From Anaspis maculata (taxonomy: Eukaryota > Arthropoda > Insecta > Coleoptera > Scraptiidae): a stretch of DNA of 64,000 nt. Where the stretch lies: NCBI GenBank assembly GCA_949128115.1, contig OX421968.1:7378001-7442000 (forward strand), given 5' to 3'. A model generated the notes under the pieces. That model was given only the letters and a program-made list of their open reading frames with translations, had not been told where the DNA came from and made no database searches. Positions 52,163 through 63,300 of the stretch are shown piece after piece. The translations under genes were made by a program, and so were the position numbers. Every line of letters starts with the position of its first letter. Within the stretch, counting starts at the first letter, position 1.

Positions 52163-55100
52163 GCAACATCTGACGAACGAACACAAATATAAAAAAAATA
52201 AAGACACAATTGTTATCCAAAAAGTTCAGGCTTCGACCCACGTGACCTCAGACTTCAACCCACGTGACTCCAAGCTTCAACCCACGTGACTTTTGAAACA
52301 ATCCGTCACCACTTTTGAAGTTGGCAGCTACTTGTTCCAAACGCAACATCTGACGAACGAACACAAATATCAATAAACTAAAGACACAATTGTTATCCAA
52401 AAAAGTTCAGGTTTTAACCCACGTGACTTCAGGCTTCAACCCACGTGACTTCAGGCTTCAACCCACGTGACTTTTCAAATGATCGGTCACCACTTTTGGA
52501 GTTGACAGCTACTTGTTCCAAAGCAACAACTGACGAACGAACACAAATATCAAAAAACTAAAGACACAATTGTTATCCGGAAAGTTCAGGTTTTTACCCA
52601 CGTGATTTCAGGCTTCAACCCATGTGACTCCAAGCTTCAACCCACGTGACTTTTGAAACGATCCGTCACCACTTTTGATGTTGGCAGCTACTTGTTCCAA
52701 ACGCAACATCTGACGAACGAACACAAATATAGAAGAAAAGACACAATTGTTATCCAAAAAGTTCAGGTTTCAACCCACGTGACTTCAGGCTTCAACTCAC
52801 GTGACTTCAGGCTTCAACCCACGTGACTTCAGGCTTCAACTCACGTGACTTCAGGCTTCAACCCACGTGACTTTGAAAACGATCGGTCACCACTTTTGAA
52901 GTTGGCAGCTACTCTTTCCAAACGCAACATCTGACGAACGAACACAAATGTAGAAAAAAAGACACAATTGTTATCCAAAAAGTTCAGGTTTGAACCCACG
53001 TGACTCCAGGCTCCAACCCACGTGACTTCAGGCTTCAACCCACGTGACTTTTAAAACGATCGGTCACCACTTTTGATGTTGGCAGCTACTTGTTCCAAAC
53101 GCAACATCTGACGAACGAACACAAATATAGAAGAAAAGACACAATTGTTATCCAAAAAAATCAGGTTTCAACCCACGTGACTTCAGGCTTCAACCCACGT
53201 GACTTCAGGCTTCAACCCACGTGACTTTGTAAACGATCGGTCACCACTTTTGAAGTTGGCAGCTACTCTTTCCAAACGCAACATCTGACGAACGAACACA
53301 AATATAGAAAAGAAGACACAATTGTTATCCAAAAAGTTCAGGTTTGAACCCACGTGACTCCAGGCTCCAACCCACGTGACTTCAGGCTTCAACCCACGTG
53401 ACTTTTAAAACGATCGGTCACCACTTTTGATGTTGGCAGCTACTTGTTCCAAACGCAACATCTGACGAACGAACACAAATATCAAAAAAAAAGACACAAT
53501 TGTTATCCAAAAAGTTCAGGCTTCAACCCACGTGACTTCAGGCTTCAACCCACGTGACTCCAGGCTTCAACCCACGTGACTTTTGAAACGATCGGTCAAC
53601 ACTTTTGGAGTTGGCAGCTACTTGTTCCAAACGCAACATCTGACGAACGAACACAAATATCAATAAACTAAAGACACAATTGTTATCCAAAAAAGTTCAG
53701 GTTTTAACCCACGTGACTTCAGGCTTCAACCCACGTGACTTCAGGCTTCAACCCACGTGACTTTTCAAATGATCGGTCACCACTTTTGGAGTTGACAGCT
53801 ACTTGTTCCAAAGCAACAACTGACGAACGAACACAAATATCAAAAAACTAAAGACACAATTGTTATCCGGAAAGTTCAGGTTTTTACCCACGTGATTTCA
53901 GGCTTCAACCCATGTGACTCCAAGCTTCAACCCACGTGACTTTTGAAACGATCCGTCACCACTTTTGATGTTGGCAGCTACTTGTTCCAAACGCAACATC
54001 TGACGAACGAACACAAATATAGAAGAAAAGACACAATTGTTATCCAAAAAGTTCAGGTTTCAACCCACGTGACTTCAGGCTTCAACTCACGTGACTTCAG
54101 GCTTCAACCCACGTGACTTCAGGCTTCAACTCACGTGACTTCAGGCTTCAACCCACGTGACTTTGAAAACGATCGGTCACCACTTTTGAAGTTGGCAGCT
54201 ACTCTTTCCAAACGCAACATCTGACGAACGAACACAAATGTAGAAAAAAAGACACAATTGTTATCCAAAAAGTTCAGGTTTGAACCCACGTGACTCCAGG
54301 CTCCAACCCACGTGACTTCAGGCTTCAACCCACGTGACTTTTAGAACGATCGGTCACCACTTTTGATGTTGGCAGCTACTTGTTCCAAACGCAACATCTG
54401 ACGAACGTACACAAATATAGAAGGAAAGACACAATTGTTATCCAAAAAGTTCAGGTTTTAACCCACGTGACTTCAGGCTTCAACCCACGTGACTTCAGGC
54501 TTCAATCCACGTGACTTTTGAAACGATCCGTCGCCACTTTTGGAGTTGGCAGCTACTTGTTCCAAACGCAACATCTGACGAACGAACACAAATATAAAAG
54601 AAAAAAAGACACAATTGTTATCCAAAAAATTCAGGCTTCAACCCACGTGACTTCAGGCTTCATCCCTCGTGACTCCAGGCTTCAACCCACGTGACTTTTA
54701 AAACGATCGGTCACCACTTTTGATGTTGGCAGCTACTTGTTCCAAACGCAACATCTGACGAACGAACACAAATATAAAAGAAAAAAAGACACATTTGTTA
54801 TCCAAAAAGTTCAGGTTTCAACCCACGTGACTTCAGGCTTCAACCCACGTGACTCCAGGCTTCAACCCACGTGACTTCAGGCTTCAACCCACGTGACTTT
54901 TAAAACGATCGGTCACCACTTTTGGAGTTGGCAGCTACTTGTTCCAAACGCAACATCTGACGAACGAACACAAATATCAAAAAACTGAAGACACAATTGT
55001 TATCCAAAAAGTTCAGGTTTTTACCCACGTGACTTCAGGCTTCAACCCACGTGACTTCAGGCTTCAACCCACGTGACTTTTAAACCGATCGGTCACCACT

Positions 55101-57527
55101 TTTGATGTTGGCAGCTACTTGTTCCAAACGCAACATCTGACGAACGAACACAAATATAGAAGAAAAGACACAATTGTTATCCAAAAAGTTCAGGTTTCAA
55201 CCCACGTGACTTCAGGCTTCAACCCACGTGACTTCAGGTTTCAACCCACGTGACTTTGTAAACGATCGGTCACCACTTTTGAAGTTGGCAGCTACTCTTT
55301 CCAAACGCAACATCTGACGAACGAACACAAATATAGAAAAGAAGACACAATTGTTATCCAAAAAGTTCAGGTTTGAACCCACGTGACTCCAGGCTCCAAC
55401 CCACGTGACTTCAGGCTTCAACCCACGTGACTTTTGAAACGATCCGTCGCCACTTTTGGAGTTGGCAGCTACTTGTTCCAAACGCAACATCTGACGAACG
55501 AACACAAATATAAAAGAAAAAAAGACACAATTGTTATCCAAAAAATTCAGGCTTCAACCCACGTGACTTCAGGCTTCATCCCTCGTGACTCCAGGCTTCA
55601 ACCCACGTGACTTTTAAAACGATCGGTCACCACTTTTGATGTTGGCAGCTACTTGTTCCAAACGCAACATCTGACGAACGAACACAAATATAAAAAAAAA
55701 AGACACAATTGTTATCCAAAAAGTTCAGGCTTCAACCCACGTGACTTCAGGCTTCAACCCACGTGACTCCAGGCTTCAACCCACGTGACTTTTGAAACGA
55801 TCGGTCAACACTTTTGGAGTTGGCAGCTACTTGTTCCAAACGCAACATCTGACGAACGAACACAAATATCAATAAACTAAAGACACAATTGTTATCCAAA
55901 AAAGTTCAGGTTTTAACCCACGTGACTTCAGGCTTCAACCCACGTGACTTCAGGCTTCAACCCACGTGACTTTTCAAATGATCGGTCACCACTTTTGGAG
56001 TTGACAGCTACTTGTTCCAAAGCAACAACTGACGAACGAACACAAATATCAAAAAACTAAAGACACAATTGTTATCCGGAAAGTTCAGGTTTTTACCCAC
56101 GTGATTTCAGGCTTCAACCCATGTGACTCCAAGCTTCAACCCACGTGACTTTTGAAACGATCCGTCACCACTTTTGATGTTGGCAGCTACTTGTTCCAAA
56201 CGCAACATCTGACGAACGAACACAAATATAGAAGAAAAGACACAATTGTTATCCAAAAAGTTCAGGTTTCAACCCACGTGACTTCAGGCTTCAACTCACG
56301 TGACTTCAGGCTTCAACCCACGTGACTTCAGGCTTCAACTCACGTGACTTCAGGCTTCAACCCACGTGACTTTGAAAACGATCGGTCACCACTTTTGAAG
56401 TTGGCAGCTACTCTTTCCAAACGCAACATCTGACGAACGAACACAAATGTAGAAAAAAAGACACAATTGTTATCCAAAAAGTTCAGGTTTGAACCCACGT
56501 GACTCCAGGCTCCAACCCACGTGACTTCAGGCTTCAACCCACGTGACTTTTAAAACGATCGGTCACCACTTTTGATGTTGGCAGCTACTTGTTCCAAACG
56601 CAACATCTGACGAACGTACACAAATATAGAAGGAAAGACACAATTGTTATCCAAAAAGTTCAGGCTTCAACCCACGTGACTTCAGGCTTCATCCCTCGTG
56701 ACTCCAGGCTTCAACCCACGTGACTTTTAAAACGATCGGTCACCACTTTTGATGTTGGCAGCTACTTGTTCCAAACGCAACATCTGACGAACGAACACAA
56801 ATATAAAAGAAAAAAAGACACATTTGTTATCCAAAAAGTTCAGGTTTCAACCCACGTGACTTCAGGCTTCAACCCACGTGACTCCAGGCTTCAACCCACG
56901 TGACTTCAGGCTTCAACCCACGTGACTTTTAAAACGATCGGTCACCACTTTTGGAGTTGGCAGCTACTTGTTCCAAACGCAACATCTGACGAACGAACAC
57001 AAATATCAAAAAAACTGAAGACACAATTGTTATCCAAAAAGTTCAGGTTTCTACCCACGTGACTTCAGGCTTCAACCCACGTGACTTCAGGCTTCAACCC
57101 ACGTGACTTTTGAAACGATCGGTCACCACTTTTTATGTTGGCAGCTACTTGTTCCAAACGCAACATCTGACGAACTAACACAAATAAAGAAAAAAAGACA
57201 CAATTGTTATCCAAAAAGTTCAGGTTTGAACCCACGTGACTCCAGGCTCCAACCCACGTGACTTCAGGCTTCAACCCACGTGACTTTTAAAACGATCGGT
57301 CACCACTTTTGATGTTGACAGCTACTTGTTCCAAACGCAACATCCGACGAACGAACACAAATATAGAAGAAAAGACACAATTGTTATCCAAAAAGTTCAG
57401 GTTTTAACCCACGTGACTTCAGGCTTCAACCCACGTGACTTCAGGCTTCAACCCACGTGACTTCAGGCTTCAACCCACGTGACTTTTGAAACGATCGGTC
57501 ACCACTTTTGGAGTTGGCAGCCACTTG

Positions 57528-57535
57528 TTCCAAAC
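57528..57535. repeat. Target site duplication, left, copy 2
   Basis: Same octamer and same upstream context as in copy 1. Confidence 0.92.
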
Positions 57536-57552
57536 TAGTGTTGCCGTCTAGA
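57536..57552 (+). repeat. Left terminal inverted repeat, copy 2
   Basis: Same 17 bp as copy 1. Confidence 0.93.
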
Positions 57553-59431
57553 GTTAGACTTTCTAGACTCTTGTCTTGAAAAGGCGTCAAGACTTAGACA
57601 AGACCTTCGGAAACTCTTGTCTTGAAATTTCTAGACAAGACAAGAGTAGGGCTGTCAAGATCAAGAGTCTTGATTAGACTCTTGAAAAGAAAAAATGAAA
57701 AAAATCTGATATATTCCTCTCCGCTGATGATTTTCATTTTCTACTGAATGTGTGATTAGATTGGAGACTTCTTACAGAGTTTTTTGACAACATAAAATAA
57801 CATAAATAAGGGTAAACGGTATGACAAAATGCTATCCAAAACTATATTTACTTGGAATGAAAATGATTGCAGAGGGTTCTCATGCTATTTTTCTTTTATT
57901 TGTTGTGATCAAAGTACCGAGATCACTACAGACGATATAAAATATCTCGTCTCAAAGGTCCCTCCTTTTTTCAGGAAAAAATCTGGGAATTTGAGAGTTT
58001 AAATTGGGAAAATAATTAAGCTATGAACCTGTTCTGCGCTTGCGCACTAGGCAGGCCATCAAGTTATCATGCATCGACGGTTGTTGCCATGCTGTGTCTG
58101 ATAGGTAGTCTACAGTCCATGAATATTTTGAAAATTGGGAAAAACAAAACAACACATAGAAGCATCTTTCTGTATATTGTGAATTTCATATGGTTATCAG
58201 AAGACAATTTGATTTTTGGTCTGGGTGGCAGTTCACTATGAATTTATCAATTTTGCATCAGAGAACGGGAAAGCGTTGCCAGAGAGATGCCATGTCGAAT
58301 TATAATAATGTCTTGTAATTATATATTCTTATATTCACATGACATCTCCTCTAGACTCTGTAGTCTGTATGTCTCTACTGTTTTTTCCGATTCTCACGCG
58401 AAAGTTTCGTCCAAGTGATTTTTTTCAAGGACTGCTCCAACATCTCCATTTCTACTTCTCCAAAAAATACCTGCGCCTTCTCAAATCGCAACTCCTAAGA
58501 AATTGGTAGCTTGATAAAGCTTTTGGTCAATAGCTGCGGAACAAGGTGTTTCTTGCCAATAAAAAGAGAATGATTCAGACAATATGCTGCAGCCAGATAT
58601 CCTTTAGATGTACCAAGGCAAAATACCGATTAGGCTGGTGTCCTTCCCACAACTTGAGTGAAGTTGGTCTTTTTGCCGCGTCAGGTTGACACAAGCGGGA
58701 ACCTGACACAGGTCTGCAAATAATCGGTATATTTTCGACAAAAATATTGGACCACGTCACAGAAAAATAATATTGAAGTTGATTGTTCAACTTTTTCTTG
58801 ACTATGACTCTTTCGTTGACTGTTTCTTGACGTTCATGGCAACCTGGTATTATTCTTGGCTTGTTTATTCATTCGATTCGAGCCGATGGACTGCGGTGAG
58901 TTGAATTTCTATATCCTTTCCCGCTGCCAGATTTTTTGATGACTTTTAAATGAACAGTAGTTGACTATATTTATTCAGGCATCAACCTACGGCTATATAA
59001 AATCGTATCTTGTTATTTTATATAAGACCCCATTGCAGAAACACGTCTCTACTAACAGGTCGGGGGTGGCGGTGGCAATCTTTTCTTTCAGCATTCACAC
59101 CAATGATAAATTTCAGTGCCGCTGAAAGTAGATCATTGTTTGGAAATTTGAACTTAATTATATTTCCGTAGAATATTTTATTGAAGCGCAGTCCCTATTC
59201 AAAGGGTGCTTCTCGCTCCTCACAGTTTCTCTGTTTTATTTTGCTAAAAGATGTTGATATTTCTGTCACGCATTTCTCTTGGAAAAAGGGGTTTTTGAGT
59301 AATTTAATTTCAAGAGTCTATCTAGACTCTTGAAAAATTTCCAACAAGAGTTAGAGTCTTGTCTTGAAATTTTGAGAATATCTTGATATTTCAAGACAAG
59401 ACAAGAGTAGGGCAACTCTTGTCTTGTCTTG

Positions 59432-59448
59432 TCTAGACGGCAACACTA
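59432..59448 (-). repeat. Right terminal inverted repeat, copy 2
   Basis: Same 17 bp as copy 1. Confidence 0.93.
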
Positions 59449-59456
59449 TTCCAAAC
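59449..59456. repeat. Target site duplication, right, copy 2
   Basis: Same octamer and same downstream context as in copy 1. Confidence 0.92.
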
Positions 59457-60387
59457 GCAACATCTGACGAACGAACACAAATATAAAAAAAATAAAGACA
59501 CAATTGTTATCCAAAAAGTTCAGGCTTCGACCCACGTGACCTCAGACTTCAACCCACGTGACTCCAAGCTTCAACCCACGTGACTTTTGAAACAATCCGT
59601 CACCACTTTTGAAGTTGGCAGCTACTTGTTCCAAACGCAACATCTGACGAACGAACACAAATATCAATAAACTAAAGACACAATTGTTATCCAAAAAAGT
59701 TCAGGTTTTAACCCACGTGACTTCAGGCTTCAACCCACGTGACTTCAGGCTTCAACCCACGTGACTTTTCAAATGATCGGTCACCACTTTTGGAGTTGAC
59801 AGCTACTTGTTCCAAAGCAACAACTGACGAACGAACACAAATATCAAAAAACTAAAGACACAATTGTTATCCGGAAAGTTCAGGTTTTTACCCACGTGAT
59901 TTCAGGCTTCAACCCATGTGACTCCAAGCTTCAACCCACGTGACTTTTGAAACGATCCGTCACCACTTTTGATGTTGGCAGCTACTTGTTCCAAACGCAA
60001 CATCTGACGAACGAACACAAATATAGAAGAAAAGACACAATTGTTATCCAAAAAGTTCAGGTTTCAACCCACGTGACTTCAGGCTTCAACTCACGTGACT
60101 TCAGGCTTCAACCCACGTGACTTCAGGCTTCAACTCACGTGACTTCAGGCTTCAACCCACGTGACTTTGAAAACGATCGGTCACCACTTTTGAAGTTGGC
60201 AGCTACTCTTTCCAAACGCAACATCTGACGAACGAACACAAATGTAGAAAAAAAGACACAATTGTTATCCAAAAAGTTCAGGTTTGAACCCACGTGACTC
60301 CAGGCTCCAACCCACGTGACTTCAGGCTTCAACCCACGTGACTTTTAAAACGATCGGTCACCACTTTTGATGTTGGCAGCTACTTGT

Positions 60388-63300
60388 TCCAAACGCAACA
60401 TCTGACGAACGTACACAAATATAGAAGGAAAGACACAATTGTTATCCAAAAAGTTCAGGCTTCAACCCACGTGACTTCAGGCTTCATCCCTCGTGACTCC
60501 AGGCTTCAACCCACGTGACTTTTAAAACGATCGGTCACCACTTTTGATGTTGGCAGCTACTTGTTCCAAACGCAACATCTGACGAACGAACACAAATATA
60601 AAAGAAAAAAAGACACATTTGTTATCCAAAAAGTTCAGGTTTCAACCCACGTGACTTCAGGCTTCAACCCACGTGACTCCAGGCTTCAACCCACGTGACT
60701 TCAGGCTTCAACCCACGTGACTTTTAAAACGATCGGTCACCACTTTTGGAGTTGGCAGCTACTTGTTCCAAACGCAACATCTGACGAACGAACACAAATA
60801 TCAAAAAACTGAAGACACAATTGTTATCCAAAAAGTTCAGGTTTTTACCCACGTGACTTCAGGCTTCAACCCACGTGACTTCAGGCTTCAACCCACGTGA
60901 CTTTTGAAACGATCGGTCACCACTTTTTATGTTGGCAGCTACTTGTTCCAAACGCAACATCTGACGAACTAACACAAATAAAGAAAAAAAGACACAATTG
61001 TTATCCAAAAAGTTCAGGTTTGAACCCACGTGACTCCAGGCTCCAACCCACGTGACTCCAGGCTTCAACCCACGTGACTTTTGAAACGATCGGTCAACAC
61101 TTTTGGAGTTGGCAGCTACTTGTTCCAAACGCAACATCTGACGAACGAACACAAATATCAATAAACTAAAGACACAATTGTTATCCAAAAAAGTTCAGGT
61201 TTTAACCCACGTGACTTCAGGCTTCAACCCACGTGACTTCAGGCTTCAACCCACGTGACTTTTCAAATGATCGGTCACCACTTTTGGAGTTGACAGCTAC
61301 TTGTTCCAAAGCAACAACTGACGAACGAACACAAATATCAAAAAACTAAAGACACAATTGTTATCCGGAAAGTTCAGGTTTTTACCCACGTGATTTCAGG
61401 CTTCAACCCATGTGACTCCAAGCTTCAACCCACGTGACTTTTGAAACGATCCGTCACCACTTTTGATGTTGGCAGCTACTTGTTCCAAACGCAACATCTG
61501 ACGAACGAACACAAATATAGAAGAAAAGACACAATTGTTATCCAAAAAGTTCAGGTTTCAACCCACGTGACTTCAGGCTTCAACTCACGTGACTTCAGGC
61601 TTCAACCCACGTGACTTCAGGCTTCAACTCACGTGACTTCAGGCTTCAACCCACGTGACTTTGAAAACGATCGGTCACCACTTTTGAAGTTGGCAGCTAC
61701 TCTTTCCAAACGCAACATCTGACGAACGAACACAAATGTAGAAAAAAAGACACAATTGTTATCCAAAAAGTTCAGGTTTGAACCCACGTGACTCCAGGCT
61801 CCAACCCACGTGACTTCAGGCTTCAACCCACGTGACTTTCAGAACGATCGGTCACCACTTTTGATGTTGGCAGCTACTTGTTCCAAACGCAACATCTGAC
61901 GAACGTACACAAATATAGAAGGAAAGACACAATTGTTATCCAAAAAGTTCAGGTTTTAACCCACGTGACTTCAGGCTTCAACCCACGTGACTTCAGGCTT
62001 CAACCCACGTGACTTCGGGCTTCAACCCACGTGACTTTGGAAACGATCGGTCACCACTTTTGAAGTTGGCAGCTACTCTTTCCAAACGCAACATCTGACG
62101 AACGAACACAAATATAGAAAAAAAGACACAATTGTTATCCAAAAAGTACAGGTTTGAACCCACGTGACTTCAGGCTCCAACCCACGTGACTTTAGGCTTC
62201 AACCCACGTGACTTTGAAAACGATCGGTCACCACTTTTGATGTTAGCAGCTACTTGTTCCAAACGCAACATCCGACGAACGAACACAAATATAGAAGAAA
62301 AGTCACAATTGTTATACAAAAAGTTCAGGTTTTAACCCACGTGACTTCAGGCTTCAACCCACGTGACTTTTAAACCGATCGGTCACCACTTTTGATGTTG
62401 GCAGCTACTTGTTCCAAACGCAACATCTGACGAACGAACACAAATATAGAAGAAAAGACACAATTGTTATCCAAAAAGTTCACGTTTCAACCCACGTGAC
62501 TTCAGGCTTCAACCCACGTGACTTCAGGTTTCAACCCACGTGACTTTGAAAACGGTCGGTCACCACTTTTGAAGTTGGCAGCTACTCTTTCCAAACGCAA
62601 CATCTGACGAACGAACACAAATATAGAAGAAAAGACACAATTGTTATCCAAAAAAATCAGGTTTCAACCCACGTGACTTCAGGCTTCAACCCACGTGACT
62701 TCAGGCTTCAACCCACGTGACTTTGTAAACGATCGGTCACCACTTTTGAAGTTGGCAGCTACTCTTTCCAAACGCAACATCTGACGAACGAACACAAATA
62801 TAGAAAAGAAGACACAATTGTTATCCAAAAAGTTCAGGTTTGAACCCACGTGACTCCAGGCTCCAACCCACGTGACTTCAGGCTTCAACCCACGTGACTT
62901 TTAAAACGATCGGTCACCACTTTTGATGTTGGCAGCTACTTGTTCCAAACGCAACATCTGACGAACGAACACAAATATCAAAAAAAAAGACACAATTGTT
63001 ATCCAAAAAGTTCAGGCTTCAACCCACGTGACTTCAGGCTTCAACCCACGTGACTCCAGGCTTCAACCCACGTGACTTTTGAAACGATCGGTCAACACTT
63101 TTGGAGTTGGCAGCTACTTGTTCCAAACGCAACATCTGACGAACGAACACAAATATCAATAAACTAAAGACACAATTGTTATCCAAAAAAGTTCAGGTTT
63201 TAACCCACGTGACTTCAGGCTTCAACCCACGTGACTTCAGGCTTCAACCCACGTGACTTTTCAAATGATCGGTCACCACTTTTGGAGTTGACAGCTACTT

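Larger units (their letters stand above)
45797..53090 (+). repeat. 7294-bp tandem duplication containing a transposon, copy 1
   Basis: Includes satellite, the first hAT-like element with both target duplications, and ~0.9 kb of satellite beyond it. Every marker I checked recurs 7294 bp later, including GTTCAGGTTTCTACCC near 49.75 kb and the A7 run near 49.71 kb. I saw no difference between copies in the stretches compared by eye. Confidence 0.93.
52155..57535 (+). repeat. Satellite array, block 2 (between the two transposon copies)
   Basis: The same satellite in the same orientation and phase resumes immediately after the transposon, beginning with the second copy of the target duplication. 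About 5.4 kb lies between the two transposons. It includes the 7294-bp tandem duplication junction near 53091. Monomer composition matches 45.8-50.2 kb from the junction onward. No gene is visible. Confidence 0.98.
57536..59448. mobile_element. Non-autonomous hAT-like DNA transposon, copy 2 (1913 bp)
   Basis: Same length, ends, interior and 8-bp flanking duplication as the element 7294 bp upstream, and in the same position of the same monomer type. I saw no base difference between the two by eye. Identical flanks show that it arose by duplication of the host satellite segment and is not an independent insertion. Confidence 0.87.
53091..60384 (+). repeat. 7294-bp tandem duplication containing a transposon, copy 2
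   Basis: Abuts copy 1 directly. The junction lies in the conserved segment TTCCAAACGCAACATCTGAC, so its exact base cannot be fixed to better than about 28 bp. Beyond the end the sequence departs from the start of the unit at GAACGTACAC against GAACGAACAC, near 60.41 kb. There are therefore two copies, not three. Confidence 0.93.

Noticed and set aside
57536..59448. Two independent transposon insertions
   Set aside because: Identical target duplications, flanks and 7294-bp spacing of all surrounding landmarks show one insertion followed by segmental duplication.
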